From assembly GCA_020622085.1 (NCBI GenBank), contig JAHRYM010000001.1:1449293-1513292 (forward strand): a stretch of 64,000 nt of DNA, written 5' to 3'. The DNA comes from Paracoccaceae bacterium. Lineage in GTDB: Bacteria; Pseudomonadota; Alphaproteobacteria; Rhodobacterales; Rhodobacteraceae. The translations under genes were made by a program, and so were the position numbers. Under the pieces are notes generated by a model. That model saw only the letters and a program-made list of their open reading frames with translations, did not search any database and was not told the DNA's origin. Of the stretch, positions 23,579 through 34,086 are shown piece after piece; within the stretch, counting starts at the first letter, position 1, and each line of letters begins with the position of its first letter.

Positions 23579-25396
23579 ATGTCGAACAAGGTCACTTCCG
23601 CGCCGGCGCGCCATGGCGCGCTGGCAACCATCAGCCGCGTCCTGCCCTACCTCTGGCCCGAGGAACAGGCCTGGGTCAAACGGCGCGTGGTCTTTGCGCT
23701 TGTCGCGCTGGTGGTGGCGCGACTCGTGTCGGTGGCCACGCCCTTTCTCTACAAGGCGGCGGTTGATGCGCTTGCGGGCGAACACCGGGGCGATGGCTGG
23801 CTTCTGGCCTTCGGGGCGGTGGGGCTGACGGTGGCTTATGGTCTGGCGCGGCTTGGGGCCACGGCATTTTCCGAACTGCGCGATGCGGTCTTCGTCCGCG
23901 TCGGCCAGCGGGCGCTGCGGCAACTGGCGCTGGAAACCTTCACCCACATCCACCGCCTGTCGTTGCGCTATCACATCACCCGCAAGACCGGGGGGCTGAG
24001 CCGGATCATCGAGCGCGGCGTGAAGGGCGTCGATTTCCTGCTGCGCTTCATGCTGTTTTCCATCGGGCCGCTGATCATCGAGCTGACGCTGGTGGCGATC
24101 ATCTTCGCGGTGGTCTTCGACATCTGGTATGCGCTGGTGGTGGTGGTGACCATCGCCATCTACGTGGCCTTCACCTTCAAGGTGACGGAATGGCGCGTGC
24201 AACTGCGCCGCGAGATGAACGATCAGGACACCGATGCCAACCAGAAGGCGATCGACAGCCTGCTTAACTATGAAACCGTCAAGTATTTCGACGCCGACCG
24301 GCGCGAGGCCGCGCGCTATGACGGCGCGATGGCGCGCTATGAACGCGCCGCGGTCAAGACCGGGCAATCGCTGTCCTTCCTCAACGCGGGGCAGGCCTTC
24401 ATCATCACGACCGGCCTCGTGATCGTGATGGTCATGGCGGCGATGGGCGTGCAGGCGGGAAAGCTGACGGTCGGCGATTTCGTCATGGTGAACGCCTACA
24501 TGATCCAGATCACCATGCCGCTGAACTTCCTTGGCACGGTCTACCGCGAGATCCGCCAGTCGCTTGTGGACATGGGCGAGATGTTCGGCCTGCTCGGACA
24601 GCCCGCCGAGATCACCGACAAGCCCGGCGCACCCGATCTGCGGGTGGACGGCGGCACCATCGAATTTGCCGATATCCACTTCGGCTATGATGCCGCACGC
24701 CCGATCCTGCAGGGTGTCAATGTCACGGTCTCCGCCGGGCAGACGCTGGCCATCGTCGGGCCGTCCGGGTCGGGCAAGTCCACGATCGGGCGGCTGTTGT
24801 TCCGGTTCTACGACGTGACCGGCGGCGCCATCCGCATCGACGGGCAGGATCTGCGCGACATCACGCAGGCCAGTCTTCATGCCGCGATCGGCGTGGTGCC
24901 GCAGGACACGGTGCTGTTCAACGACACGGTGCGCTACAACATCGCCTATGGTCGCGCCGATGCAAGCCAGGCCCAGATCGAGGCAGCCGCCAGGGCGGCC
25001 CGGATCCATGACTTCATCCAGTCGCTGCCCGAAGGCTACATGACCAGGGTCGGCGAGCGGGGCCTGAAGCTTTCGGGCGGCGAAAAGCAGCGCGTCGGCA
25101 TCGCACGCACGCTTCTGAAGAATCCGCCGATCCTGCTTCTGGACGAGGCGACATCGGCGCTTGATACCCAGACCGAGCGCGACATCCAGGACAGCCTGCG
25201 CCAGATGGGCCGGGGCCGCACCGTCATCACCATCGCGCACCGGCTTTCGACCATCGCCGATGCCGACCGCATCATCGTGCTGGAAGACGGGCGCATCATC
25301 GAATCCGGAACGCATGAAGAATTGCTGGCGCTTCATGGCCGCTATGGCGCGATGTGGGCCCGCCAATCGGCCGAGGAAGCCGAGAGCGCGGCCTGA
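23579..25396 (+). CDS. Atm1-type ABC exporter (fused membrane and ATPase domains)
   Basis: This 605-residue half-transporter has a six-helix membrane domain (about residues 30-330) followed by an ABC domain: Walker A GPSGSGKST, signature LSGGEKQRV, Walker B PILLLDEATSALD and the H-loop ITIAHRLSTI. The membrane domain signatures RITRKTGGLSRIIERG-like (here HITRKTGGLSRIIERGVKG) and DSLLNYETVKYFDADRREAARYD are diagnostic of the Atm1/ABCB7 group. These export glutathione-linked sulfur species and, in bacteria, glutathione adducts of heavy metals. It should work as a homodimer. Its position opposite an ArsR repressor suggests metal- or metalloid-induced efflux. ATG 23579 is chosen, as further upstream the frame enters the operator region. 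Confidence 0.93.
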   Translation: MSNKVTSAPARHGALATISRVLPYLWPEEQAWVKRRVVFALVALVVARLVSVATPFLYKAAVDALAGEHRGDGWLLAFGAVGLTVAYGLARLGATAFSELRDAVFVRVGQRALRQLALETFTHIHRLSLRYHITRKTGGLSRIIERGVKGVDFLLRFMLFSIGPLIIELTLVAIIFAVVFDIWYALVVVVTIAIYVAFTFKVTEWRVQLRREMNDQDTDANQKAIDSLLNYETVKYFDADRREAARYDGAMARYERAAVKTGQSLSFLNAGQAFIITTGLVIVMVMAAMGVQAGKLTVGDFVMVNAYMIQITMPLNFLGTVYREIRQSLVDMGEMFGLLGQPAEITDKPGAPDLRVDGGTIEFADIHFGYDAARPILQGVNVTVSAGQTLAIVGPSGSGKSTIGRLLFRFYDVTGGAIRIDGQDLRDITQASLHAAIGVVPQDTVLFNDTVRYNIAYGRADASQAQIEAAARAARIHDFIQSLPEGYMTRVGERGLKLSGGEKQRVGIARTLLKNPPILLLDEATSALDTQTERDIQDSLRQMGRGRTVITIAHRLSTIADADRIIVLEDGRIIESGTHEELLALHGRYGAMWARQSAEEAESAA

Positions 25397-25563
25397 AGGG
25401 CCGCCCGGCCGGCCGATCCTGCGCCCGTGCCGGGTCCACCGTCCGGACGGGACTGTGCCAGCCCGTTGCCGAAATGCCGTCCGGCCCTTGGCAAACGGGC
25501 CGGTTTGCCGCTATGAGGGCAGCAAGGGCCGGCAGCGGCCATCTGTGAGCAGGGCCGGCCAGC

Positions 25564-26214
25564 GTGCATAACAACGACAGTTTCATCGACGAAGTCACCG
25601 AAGAGGTCCGCCGCGACAAGCTTTTCGGCCTGATGCGGCGCTATGGCTGGATCGGCATCGCGCTTGTGGCGCTGATTGTCGGAGGCGCAGCCCTTCGGGA
25701 ATGGCAGAAAGTATCGAAGGAAAACGCCTCGGAAGCCTTTGGCGACGCGATCCTCGGGGCCATGGCCATTGACGATCCCGCCGCACGGCTGAAGGCCCTT
25801 GATGCGGTCAGCGCCACCGGTGCGCGCAAGGCGGTGGTCGAGATGTTCGCCGCCGCCGAGGCGCTGGTGGCCAAGGACAAGGCAGCGGCCCTTGCCCAGC
25901 TTGGCGCGATCACTGCCGACCAAAGCCTGCCCGAAGCCTTTCGCCAGCTGGCCGACCTCAAGTCGGTGATCATCGCCGGAGAGGCGCTGCCTGCCGGGGA
26001 ACGCGATGCGCGGCTTGCAGCCCTTGCCGCGCCGGGCGCACCTTTCCGTATCCTGGCGCTGGAACAGCAGGCCTATGTGCTGGTCGCCGCCGACCGCAAG
26101 GACGAGGCGATCAAGGCCTTCGAGGCGATCTTGCAGGACGCCGGCCTGACGCAGGGCTTGAAAGCCCGCGCCAGCCAGATGATTGTGACACTCGGGGGCA
26201 AGCTTCCGGCCTGA
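25564..26214 (+). CDS. YfgM-like membrane-anchored TPR protein
   Basis: This 216-residue protein has an N-terminal cytoplasmic helix (DSFIDEVTEEVRRDKLFGLMRRYG), a single membrane span (WIGIALVALIVGGAALREW) and then a periplasmic helical-repeat domain (TPR_21 type). YfgM is an ancillary subunit of the SecYEG translocon linked to periplasmic chaperones. In proteobacteria it commonly precedes bamB and der, exactly the order seen here. The start is GTG 25564. An 85-bp spacer separates it from bamB. Confidence 0.85.
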   Translation: MHNNDSFIDEVTEEVRRDKLFGLMRRYGWIGIALVALIVGGAALREWQKVSKENASEAFGDAILGAMAIDDPAARLKALDAVSATGARKAVVEMFAAAEALVAKDKAAALAQLGAITADQSLPEAFRQLADLKSVIIAGEALPAGERDARLAALAAPGAPFRILALEQQAYVLVAADRKDEAIKAFEAILQDAGLTQGLKARASQMIVTLGGKLPA

Positions 26215-26299
26215 ATGCCGGGCACGAAATCCCCTTTGGCAGGCAGAAGAGACGGCAAGGCAGATCGGGGATACCCCGGCACAGCAGGACGAGACGCCC

Positions 26300-27652
26300 A
26301 TGATCGCAACGATTTCCCGGTTCAAGTCGCAGGCCGCGCTGGCAATCCTGATGGCCGCAACGGCACTGACCGCCTGCGCGCCGAAGGAAACGATCCTGCC
26401 CGGCGAACGGCTTGATGTGCGGGCGCCGCTGAGCGAAGCCTCGATCCCGGTCGAGAGCTATCAGCCCGGCACCCCGGCCAATGTCACCGCCGCCGTGGCC
26501 GTCCCGGCTGCGCGCAGCGCCGACTGGTCCCACCGCGCCGGCACGCCCGAACACCAGCCCGGAAATGCGGCGCTGGCCGGCAGCCTCACGCAGGTCTGGG
26601 CCGCGAACATCGGCCAGGGCAATGACCGCAAGCACCGCATCGCGGCCGATCCGGTCGTGGCGGGGGGCGCGATCTTTACCCTCGATGCGCAATCGCGCGT
26701 GACCGCCACCGCGACGAACGGTGGCACGATCTGGACGGCGGACCTGACCCGCGCCGCCGACCGGGCTGCTGACGCTTCGGGTGGCGGGATCGCGGTGGCA
26801 GGGGGCCGGGTCCATGTGACCGACGGTTCGGCCGAGATTGTGGCGCTGGACGCGCGCACGGGCAATGTCGCCTGGCGGCAACAGCTTGGCACCTCGACCG
26901 GAGGGGGGCCGACGGTGGCGGGCGGCAAGGTCTTTGTCGCCTCGCGCGATGGCACCGGCTGGGGCATCGACGCAGCAACCGGCAAGGTGGACTGGACCGT
27001 TCCGGGCCTTGGCCGCGCCGGGATCATGGGGGCATCCTCGCCCGCAAGCGATGGTCAGGTCGTGGTCTTTCCCTTCGCGGGTGGAATGCTGGTCGCGGCA
27101 GAGGCGGCGACCGGCAAGATGCTGTGGAAGGCCAGTGTCGCGGGCAAGCGGGTGGGTGAATCCTATACCGCGATCAATGCCGTCACGGGCGATCCGGTGA
27201 TCGCGGGGAACGCGGTCTATGCCGGAACCTCGGCGGGCCGCATCGCGGCCATCGACAAGACCACCGGACAGGTGATCTGGGCCGTGGGGCAGGGCGCGGC
27301 AAGCCCGCCTGCGGTCGCGGGCGGCGCGGTCTTCATCGTGACCGACCAGGGCAAGCTCATGCGGCTGGACGCCGCGTCGGGCGGCACCGTCTGGGCGGTC
27401 GATCTGCCGTGGTTCAAGCCCTATCGCAAGGAACGCAAACGCGGGCCGATCTTCGCAAGCTTCGGCCCCACGCTTGCGGGCGGGCGGCTGGTCGTCGCTT
27501 CGGGTGACGGGATGGTGCGCAGCTACGATCCGGCCTCGGGCACGCTGGTCGCGGAAACGCCCCTCAAGGGCGGTGCGGCGGCGGCCCCTGCGGTTTCGGG
27601 CGGCGTGCTCTACGCTGTCACCAAAAACGGCCAGTTGACCGCTTTGCGCTGA
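26300..27652 (+). CDS. bamB: Outer-membrane assembly lipoprotein BamB
   Basis: This 450-residue protein has a lipoprotein signal ([20 protein letters not shown], then lipobox LTAC with Cys about residue 31) and a PQQ-type beta-propeller with repeated blades such as [35 protein letters not shown] and [14 protein letters not shown]. BamB is the propeller subunit of the BAM complex that inserts outer-membrane beta-barrels. Context between the YfgM-like gene and der is the standard one. It is about 60 residues longer than E. coli BamB, as is usual in alphaproteobacteria. Confidence 0.92.
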   Translation: MIATISRFKSQAALAILMAATALTACAPKETILPGERLDVRAPLSEASIPVESYQPGTPANVTAAVAVPAARSADWSHRAGTPEHQPGNAALAGSLTQVWAANIGQGNDRKHRIAADPVVAGGAIFTLDAQSRVTATATNGGTIWTADLTRAADRAADASGGGIAVAGGRVHVTDGSAEIVALDARTGNVAWRQQLGTSTGGGPTVAGGKVFVASRDGTGWGIDAATGKVDWTVPGLGRAGIMGASSPASDGQVVVFPFAGGMLVAAEAATGKMLWKASVAGKRVGESYTAINAVTGDPVIAGNAVYAGTSAGRIAAIDKTTGQVIWAVGQGAASPPAVAGGAVFIVTDQGKLMRLDAASGGTVWAVDLPWFKPYRKERKRGPIFASFGPTLAGGRLVVASGDGMVRSYDPASGTLVAETPLKGGAAAAPAVSGGVLYAVTKNGQLTALR

Positions 27653-27699
27653 TCCAAAATCGGTGTAAGGGGGCGGCTTGCCTTCCCGGAGTCTTGCCC

Positions 27700-29166
27700 A
27701 TGTCCTTCACCCTTGCCATCGTCGGCCGTCCCAATGTCGGCAAGTCCACGCTGTTCAACCGGCTGGTGGGCAGGAAAATGGCGCTGGTCGATGACCAGCC
27801 CGGCGTCACCCGCGACCTGCGCGAGGGCGAAGCGCGGCTGGCGGACCTGCGGTTCATCGTTCTGGACAGCGCGGGGCTGGAACTGGTCGAGGATGACAGC
27901 CTGCAAGGCCGGATGCGCCGCCTGACCGAACGCGCCGTTGAAGAGGCCGACATCTGCCTTTTCGTGATCGACGGGCGGGTGGGCGTGACGCCTGCGGACG
28001 AAATCTTTGCCGATATCCTGCGCAAGAAGAACGCCCATGTGATCCTCGCCGTCAACAAGGCCGAGGGCAAGGCGGGCGATGCCGGCGCGATCGAAGCCTG
28101 GAGCCTTGGACTGGGCGAGCCGATCCGCATTTCCGCCGAACATGGCGAAGGGATGGATGACCTTTACCTCGTGCTGCGCCCGCTGGCCGATGCCTTCGAC
28201 GAACGCGCGAAGCTTGACGCGCCCGAGGTCGATGTCGATGTCTCCGACGAGACCGCCGAGGATGGCCCGCGGGTGCCGACCAAGGAAAAGCCGCTCCAGA
28301 TCGCGGTGATCGGGCGGCCCAATGCGGGGAAATCGACGCTGATCAACAAGATCATCGGCGAGGACCGCCTTCTGACCGGGCCGGAGGCCGGGATCACCCG
28401 CGACGCGATTTCGGTTTCAGCCGATTTCATGGGCACGCCGATGCGGATCTTCGATACCGCCGGGATGCGCAAGAAGGCCAAGGTGGTCGACAAGCTGGAA
28501 AAGCTGTCGGTCGCGGACGGGTTGCGCGCGGTGCGCTTTGCCGAAGTGGTCGTGGTGCTTCTGGATGTCGAGATTCCGTTTGAAACGCAAGACCTGCGCA
28601 TCGCCGATTTCGCCGAAAGCGAAGGCCGGGCGGTCGTCGTTGCGGCGAACAAGTGGGATCTTGAGGAAGACAAGCCGCAGAAGCTGAACGAGCTGCGCGA
28701 GAATTTCGAAAAATACTTGCCGCAGCTTCGCGGGGCGCCCTTGGTCACGGTCTCGGCCAAGACCGGCAAGGGGCTTGACCGGCTGCACGCCGCAATCCTG
28801 AAGGCGCATGACGTCTGGAACCGCCGCGTGACGACGGCGAGGCTCAACCAGTGGCTCGGCGCCATGACCGAGGCGCATCCGCCCCCCGCGCCGGGCGGCC
28901 GCCGGATCAAGCTGCGCTACATGACGCAGGTGAAGACCCGGCCGCCCGCCTTCGTGGTGATGACGAACCATGCCGACAAGCTGCCGGAAAGCTATTCGCG
29001 CTATCTGGTCAACGGCCTGCGCGAAAGCTTCGACATGCCCGGAACGCCGATCCGTCTGACCTTCCGCGATCAGGGGCATGACAACCCCTTCAAGGACCGC
29101 AAGAAATCGACGCCCTCGCGGCTGAAGAAACACGTCGATGCGGGGCGGACGAAAAGGGCCGACTGA
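27700..29166 (+). CDS. der: Ribosome-associated GTPase Der (EngA)
   Basis: This 488-residue protein has two tandem GTPase domains, each with a P-loop (GRPNVGKST at residues 9-17 and GRPNAGKST near residue 207) and switch motifs (DSAG and [11 protein letters not shown]). A C-terminal KH-like domain follows ([21 protein letters not shown]). Der is needed for assembly of the 50S subunit. ATG 27700 gives the canonical [12 protein letters not shown] start; a TTG two codons earlier is rejected. Transcription ends at the strong hairpin at 29185. Confidence 0.97.
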   Translation: MSFTLAIVGRPNVGKSTLFNRLVGRKMALVDDQPGVTRDLREGEARLADLRFIVLDSAGLELVEDDSLQGRMRRLTERAVEEADICLFVIDGRVGVTPADEIFADILRKKNAHVILAVNKAEGKAGDAGAIEAWSLGLGEPIRISAEHGEGMDDLYLVLRPLADAFDERAKLDAPEVDVDVSDETAEDGPRVPTKEKPLQIAVIGRPNAGKSTLINKIIGEDRLLTGPEAGITRDAISVSADFMGTPMRIFDTAGMRKKAKVVDKLEKLSVADGLRAVRFAEVVVVLLDVEIPFETQDLRIADFAESEGRAVVVAANKWDLEEDKPQKLNELRENFEKYLPQLRGAPLVTVSAKTGKGLDRLHAAILKAHDVWNRRVTTARLNQWLGAMTEAHPPPAPGGRRIKLRYMTQVKTRPPAFVVMTNHADKLPESYSRYLVNGLRESFDMPGTPIRLTFRDQGHDNPFKDRKKSTPSRLKKHVDAGRTKRAD

Positions 29167-29184
29167 GCGCGGGTTTGGAAAAGC

Positions 29185-29217
29185 AAAGCCCCCGCAGCGT
29201 GTTGCGGGGGCTTTTTC
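29185..29217. terminator. Bidirectional intrinsic terminator between der and serS
   Basis: AAAGCCCCCGCA (29185-29196) pairs perfectly with TGCGGGGGCTTT (29203-29214) around a six-base loop; a T-run follows on the plus strand and an A-run flanks the other side. It serves der on plus and, by symmetry, serS on minus; the serS stop lies 20 bp away. Confidence 0.92.
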
Positions 29218-29234
29218 ATGTCTGGGGTAAGGCC

Positions 29235-30524
29235 TCAGGCCAGTTGGCCGCCCGGCGTCAGGCAGGTTCTGCCGCCCAGCCAGGGGATCAGGGCGTCGGG
29301 CAGGATCACCGATCCGTCGGCCTGCTGGCCGTTTTCCAGCACCGCGATCAGGCAGCGGCCCACGGCGACGCCCGATCCGTTCAGCGTGTGGACGAATTCC
29401 GGCTTGCCGCCCGGGCGCTTGAATCGGGCGTTCATGCGCCGCGCCTGGAAATCGCCGCAGACCGAAACCGAACTGATTTCGCGGTAGGTGTTCTGGCCCG
29501 GCAGCCAGACCTCAAGATCATGGGTCTTCTGCGCACCAAAGCCCATGTCGCCGGTGCAAAGCACGATGGTCCGGTAGGGCAGGCCCAACCGTTCCAGCAC
29601 GGCTTCGGCGCATCTGGTCATGCGGGCGTGTTCGTCAAGGCTCGCCTCGGGCGCGGTGATCGACACCATCTCGACCTTCTCGAACTGGTGCTGGCGCAGC
29701 ATGCCCGACGTGTCCTTGCCCGCCGATCCCGCCTCGGACCGGAAGCATTGGGTGTGCGAGGTCATGCGGATCGGCAGCGCGTCGTCAACCAGAACCTCTT
29801 CGCGGACCGAGTTGGTCAGCGTGACTTCGGAGGTCGGTATCAGCCACCAGCCATTGGTGGTCTGGTAGCTGTCTTCGGCGAACTTCGGCAGCTGGTTGGT
29901 GCCGACCATCGCCTCGGATTTGACCAGCACCGGCGTGATCCATTCCGTCAGCCCGTGTTCGGATGTGTGAAGGTCAAGCATGAACTGCGCCAGCGCCCTG
30001 TGGATGCGCGCGACGCCGCCCTTCAGGACCACGAAACGCGAACCCGAGAGTTTTGCCGCCGTCTCGAAATCCATCCCGGCCTGCACGCCCTTGATCTGGA
30101 AATGCTCGACCGGGGCGAAGTCGAAGGGGCGGGGGGTGCCCCAGCGGTGGACCTCGACGTTGCCGGTTTCGTCCGCGCCTTCCGGCACATCCGGCAGCGG
30201 GCTGTTCGGAATGGTCAGCAGCAGGTCGCGGAGTTCTTTGTCCAGACGATCCGCGACGGATATGAAACCCGCGACCGCATCCTTCTTCTCGGAAACGCTG
30301 GCCCGCAGGCGTTCGAACTCGGCGTCGTTTCCCGAGGCTTTTGCCTGACCGGCCTGCTTTGAGAGCGCATTCATCAGCGCCTGTGCATCTTCGGCAAGCT
30401 TGATGTGGGTTCTGCGTTCCTCGTCCAGCGCCAGGATCGCGGGCGACATTGGCGACAGGCCGCGGCGCGCAAGCTGCGCATCGAACTGGGCGGGGTTTTC
30501 GCGGATGGCGCGGATGTCGTGCAT
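29235..30524 (-). CDS. serS: Seryl-tRNA synthetase
   Basis: This 429-residue class II synthetase charges tRNA-Ser. The N-terminal tRNA-binding coiled coil (residues about 30-110) is visible as heptad-rich sequence ([20 protein letters not shown] onward). Class II motifs are motif 2 [27 protein letters not shown] and motif 3 [20 protein letters not shown] 30524 ([15 protein letters not shown]) is the family start; the frame stays open about 60 codons further upstream into the promoter region shared with yajC, but that part is not conserved. Confidence 0.97.
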   Translation of the reverse strand: MHDIRAIRENPAQFDAQLARRGLSPMSPAILALDEERRTHIKLAEDAQALMNALSKQAGQAKASGNDAEFERLRASVSEKKDAVAGFISVADRLDKELRDLLLTIPNSPLPDVPEGADETGNVEVHRWGTPRPFDFAPVEHFQIKGVQAGMDFETAAKLSGSRFVVLKGGVARIHRALAQFMLDLHTSEHGLTEWITPVLVKSEAMVGTNQLPKFAEDSYQTTNGWWLIPTSEVTLTNSVREEVLVDDALPIRMTSHTQCFRSEAGSAGKDTSGMLRQHQFEKVEMVSITAPEASLDEHARMTRCAEAVLERLGLPYRTIVLCTGDMGFGAQKTHDLEVWLPGQNTYREISSVSVCGDFQARRMNARFKRPGGKPEFVHTLNGSGVAVGRCLIAVLENGQQADGSVILPDALIPWLGGRTCLTPGGQLA

Positions 30525-30705
30525 GATCCTGGTCCTTGACTGTCGCTGTCGCCCGGCATGGGCGTTTTCCATATGCCCGAACATATCGGGGCTGTGAACC
30601 GGGATTTGCGTGGCTTGGCTTGCCAAGCCGGGGCCGAACGCATAGGTTCCGCGCAACTTTCGGCCCGGCAGGAAGACCGGCCCGACCAGCAAAAAAGGGA
30701 CACGA

Positions 30706-31053
30706 ATGTTCATCACCCCCGCTTACGCGCAAGCCGCAGGCGCCGGACCGACCAGCCTTCTGACCTCGGGCCTGATCCCGATGGTGCTGATCTTTGCGAT
30801 CATGTATTTCCTGATGATCCGTCCGCAGCAGAAGAAGATGAAGGAACACAAGGCCTTGGTCGAGGCGCTGCGCCGGGGCGACCAGGTGGTGACGCAGGGC
30901 GGCATCATCGGCAAGATTTTCAAGGTCAAGGACGGCGAGAACGAGGTCGAGGTCGAGATCGCCGAGGGCGTCCGCGTGCGCATCGCCCGCCACGCGATCA
31001 CCAGCGTGATTTCCAAGACCGAACCCGCAGCCACACCGGCAAACAAGGCCTGA
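30706..31053 (+). CDS. yajC: Preprotein translocase accessory subunit YajC
   Basis: This 115-residue inner-membrane protein has one span ([17 protein letters not shown]) followed by the family signature [33 protein letters not shown]. YajC associates with SecD and SecF, whose genes follow directly (10 bp to secD). An AAAAAGGGA purine-rich site lies ahead of the ATG. It is the first gene of a run that extends through ccmG. Confidence 0.96.
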   Translation: MFITPAYAQAAGAGPTSLLTSGLIPMVLIFAIMYFLMIRPQQKKMKEHKALVEALRRGDQVVTQGGIIGKIFKVKDGENEVEVEIAEGVRVRIARHAITSVISKTEPAATPANKA

Positions 31054-31063
31054 GTTCTCCACC

Positions 31064-32728
31064 ATGTTGCAGTTCCCCCTGTGGAAGAAGCTGGTCATCT
31101 GGGGGCTCTGCCTTCTGGGTGTCGCCGCCGCCGCGCCCAACCTGTTCTATGACCGGGTCGAGCAGCACAACGATGCCCTGGCCCGGATCGAAAAGACCGG
31201 CGTGACATCCGATGCCGACGCCACGGCCCGCGCGCACTGGCCCGGCTGGCTTCCTTCGAACATCCTGTCGCTTGGCCTTGATCTGCGGGGCGGTGCGCAT
31301 CTTCTGGCCGAAGTGAAGCTTGAGGATGTCTACAAGTCGCGGATGCAGTCGCTCTGGCCGGAAATGCGCAAGGTGCTGGGGGAAAAGCGCGCCGAAATCG
31401 GCGGTGTCCGCCGGGCGCCATCGGCCGATGGCGAGCTGAAGATCCAGATCGAAAAGCCCGAAGCACTGGCTGCGGCCGTTGCCGCCGCCAAGACCCTTTC
31501 CGCCCCGGTCGTGTCGCTGACAGGGGTAGGGCAAAGCACCTTCGACATCACGGGCGAAGGCAACACCATCACCGTGCGGCTGTCCGAGGCCGAAAAGGTA
31601 GCGACGAACGACCGCACCATGCAGCAGGCGCTGGAAATCATCCGTCGCCGCGTCGATGCCGCCGGAACCCGCGAACCGACGATCCTGCGCCAGGGATCGG
31701 ACAGGATCCTGATCCAGGTGCCGGGCCTTGGCTCGGCCGAGGAGCTGAAGGCCCTGATCGGCACCACCGCGAAACTGACCTTCCAGCCGGTCATCGGCCG
31801 GACCCAGGACGCCAATGCGGCGCCGGGTGCCGGCAATGTGCTGGCGCCGGCCGAGGATGAGCCGGGGACCTACTACATCCTTGAAGATCGTCCCGTGGTC
31901 AGCGGCGACGATCTGGTAAATGCCGCACCTTCGTTCGACCAGAATGGCGCACCGGCGGTGTCCTTCAACTTCGATACCACCGGCGCGCGGGCCTTCGGCC
32001 AATACACGGCCGAGAACATCGGCCAGCTTTTCGCCATCGTGCTGGACGGCAAGGTGATTTCCGCCCCCCGGATCCAGAGCGCGATTCCGGGCGGATCGGG
32101 GATCATCACCGGCAACTTCACGGTGCAGTCCTCGACCGATCTTGCGGTCCTGCTGCGTTCGGGGGCGCTGCCCGCCGGGCTGAACTTTCTTGAACAGCGC
32201 ACCATCGGGCCGGAACTGGGGCAGGACAGCATCGACGCGGGCCGCGTGTCGACGGTCGTGGCCATGGCCGCCGTTTCGGCCTTCATGATCGCGTCCTACG
32301 GGCTGTTCGGGGCTTTTGCCATCATCGCGCTGACGATCAACATGGCGATGCTGCTGGGCGGCCTGACGATGATCGGGGCCACGCTGACGCTGCCGGGCAT
32401 CGCCGGGATCGTGCTGACCATCGGCATGGCGGTTGATGCCAACGTGCTGATCTTCGAGCGGATCCGCGAGGAGTTGCGCGCCGCGAAATCACCGGCCCGC
32501 GCGATCGAGCTGGGCTATGAACGCGCGCTGCCGGCGATCATCGACGCGAACCTCACGACGATGATCACCGCGCTTGTGCTGTTCTTCGTCGGCGCCGGTC
32601 CGGTGCGCGGATTTGCCGTGACGCTGGCGCTTGGCATCATCACATCGGTCTTCACGGCGATCTATGTCACGCGGCTGCTGATCGTCGCCTGGTATGACTG
32701 GCGCCGTCCGAAGTCGATCACGGTCTGA
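31064..32728 (+). CDS. secD: Protein translocase subunit SecD
   Basis: This 554-residue membrane protein has an N-terminal span, a large periplasmic P1 domain (residues about 45-370) and five C-terminal spans with the SecD motif LGLDLRGGAHLLAEV near residue 70. It also carries GMAVDANVLIFERIREEL in the fourth C-terminal span, whose Asp takes part in proton-driven protein export. SecDF pulls substrates out of the SecYEG channel on the periplasmic side. The length is normal for alphaproteobacteria. Confidence 0.97.
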   Translation: MLQFPLWKKLVIWGLCLLGVAAAAPNLFYDRVEQHNDALARIEKTGVTSDADATARAHWPGWLPSNILSLGLDLRGGAHLLAEVKLEDVYKSRMQSLWPEMRKVLGEKRAEIGGVRRAPSADGELKIQIEKPEALAAAVAAAKTLSAPVVSLTGVGQSTFDITGEGNTITVRLSEAEKVATNDRTMQQALEIIRRRVDAAGTREPTILRQGSDRILIQVPGLGSAEELKALIGTTAKLTFQPVIGRTQDANAAPGAGNVLAPAEDEPGTYYILEDRPVVSGDDLVNAAPSFDQNGAPAVSFNFDTTGARAFGQYTAENIGQLFAIVLDGKVISAPRIQSAIPGGSGIITGNFTVQSSTDLAVLLRSGALPAGLNFLEQRTIGPELGQDSIDAGRVSTVVAMAAVSAFMIASYGLFGAFAIIALTINMAMLLGGLTMIGATLTLPGIAGIVLTIGMAVDANVLIFERIREELRAAKSPARAIELGYERALPAIIDANLTTMITALVLFFVGAGPVRGFAVTLALGIITSVFTAIYVTRLLIVAWYDWRRPKSITV

Positions 32729-32741
32729 AGGGAAACACATC

Positions 32742-33716
32742 ATGGCATGGCGTCTGAGACTGGCCCCCGAAAAGACCAATATCGACTTCTTCAAGCACCA
32801 GTGGCTGACCTTCGGCGGTTCGGTCCTGATGATGATCGCAGCCTTCGTCATCTGGGCGATGATGGGCCTGAACTACGGCATCGACTTCAAGGGCGGCACC
32901 ACGATCCGCACCGAATCGACAACACCCGTCGACGTGGGCGCGATGCGCCGGGCGCTGGAAAAGCTGCCCCTGGGCGATGTCGCCATCACCGAGGTCTTCG
33001 ACCCCTCGTTCCGCGTCGACCAGCATGTGGCGCAGATCCGCATTGCCGCGCTCGACAAGACCGAAGCCGTTTCGCAGGAAACCATTGCTGCGGTCGAAGC
33101 CGCGCTGAAGGCGCTGGACGCGAAAATCACCTTTCCCTCGGTCGAATCCGTCGGCCCCAAGGTTTCGTCCGAGCTGATCTGGAGCTCGGCGATGGCGATC
33201 GGCATCACCTCGCTGGCGATCATGGCCTATATCTGGCTCAGGTTCGAGTGGCAGTTCGCGGTGGGGGGGGTGCTTGCGCTTTTGCATGACGTGTTCATCA
33301 CCATCGGCGTCTTCGCGCTGTTCCAGTTCAAGTTCGACCTGACGATCATCGCGGCCTTGCTGACGATCCTTGGCTATTCGATCAACGACACGGTTGTTGT
33401 TTTCGACCGGCTTCGGGAAAACATGGTCAAATACAAGGCCATGCCGCTGCGTGACCTGATGAACCTTTCGGTCAATGAAACGCTCAGCCGGACATTGATG
33501 ACCTCGATCACGACGCTGATTGCGGTCGGCTCGATGCTGGTCTTCGGTGGCGACGTGATCCGCGGATTCTCCTTTGCGATCTTCATGGGGATCGTTCTGG
33601 GCACCTATTCCTCGGTCTTCGTGGCCAAGAACATCGTGCTGATCATCGGCATGGACCGCAGCGAAAAGCCGGGCAAGAAGAAGGACACGAACGAATTCGC
33701 CAATATCGACGCGTGA
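32742..33716 (+). CDS. secF: Protein translocase subunit SecF
   Basis: This 324-residue partner of SecD has six spans, the D1-like motif LNYGIDFKGGTTI near residue 43, the YIWLRFEWQFAVGGVLALLHDV segment and the SINDTVVVFDRLRENM motif. ATG 32742 follows AAGGGAAACACATC, 13 bp after secD. The pair is complete and intact. The Mth938-like gene starts four bases after its stop. Confidence 0.97.
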   Translation: MAWRLRLAPEKTNIDFFKHQWLTFGGSVLMMIAAFVIWAMMGLNYGIDFKGGTTIRTESTTPVDVGAMRRALEKLPLGDVAITEVFDPSFRVDQHVAQIRIAALDKTEAVSQETIAAVEAALKALDAKITFPSVESVGPKVSSELIWSSAMAIGITSLAIMAYIWLRFEWQFAVGGVLALLHDVFITIGVFALFQFKFDLTIIAALLTILGYSINDTVVVFDRLRENMVKYKAMPLRDLMNLSVNETLSRTLMTSITTLIAVGSMLVFGGDVIRGFSFAIFMGIVLGTYSSVFVAKNIVLIIGMDRSEKPGKKKDTNEFANIDA

Positions 33717-33720
33717 TCCC

Positions 33721-34086
33721 ATGATCCGGTTGACCGAAATCTCCTTTGACGCGGCCCGGCCAATCGACGGCTATGGTCCGGGTTACTTCCGGATCGGGGG
33801 ACAGGTCATCACCGGCGCGGTGATCGTCACCGCCGCGGGCGCGCGAAGCTGGGGTGGGCTGGACGACGGATCGGCACTCGTGGCGCTGGCGGGCGAGGTG
33901 GACGTGATCCTTCTTGGCATGGGCCGGCAGATTGCGCATCCGCCGAAAGACCTGCGTCTGGCGCTGGAACAGGCTGGTATCGGGGTCGAGCCGATGGACA
34001 GTCCGGCGGCGGCGCGCACCTACAACGTGCTTCTTGCCGAAGGCCGGAGGGTTGCGGCGGCGCTGCTGCCGGTTTCCCCCGAATGA
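33721..34086 (+). CDS. Mth938-like domain protein (DUF498)
   Basis: This 121-residue protein is a single Mth938-like domain: [30 protein letters not shown], then [59 protein letters not shown]. Human relatives (NDUFAF3, AAMDC) include a complex I assembly factor; the bacterial role is unknown. In Rhodobacteraceae and Rhizobiales it is regularly found after secF. It overlaps ccmA in ATGA. Confidence 0.9.
   Translation: MIRLTEISFDAARPIDGYGPGYFRIGGQVITGAVIVTAAGARSWGGLDDGSALVALAGEVDVILLGMGRQIAHPPKDLRLALEQAGIGVEPMDSPAAARTYNVLLAEGRRVAAALLPVSPE

Noticed and set aside
25397-25563. GC-rich dyad after the Atm1-type gene as a terminator
   Set aside because: GGCCGCCCGGCCGGCC can fold, but no T-run follows, so it is not called a terminator.
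30525-30716. Extended N-terminus for serS beginning near 30716
   Set aside because: The extra 64 residues are not conserved, overlap the yajC promoter region and precede a canonical [11 protein letters not shown] start.
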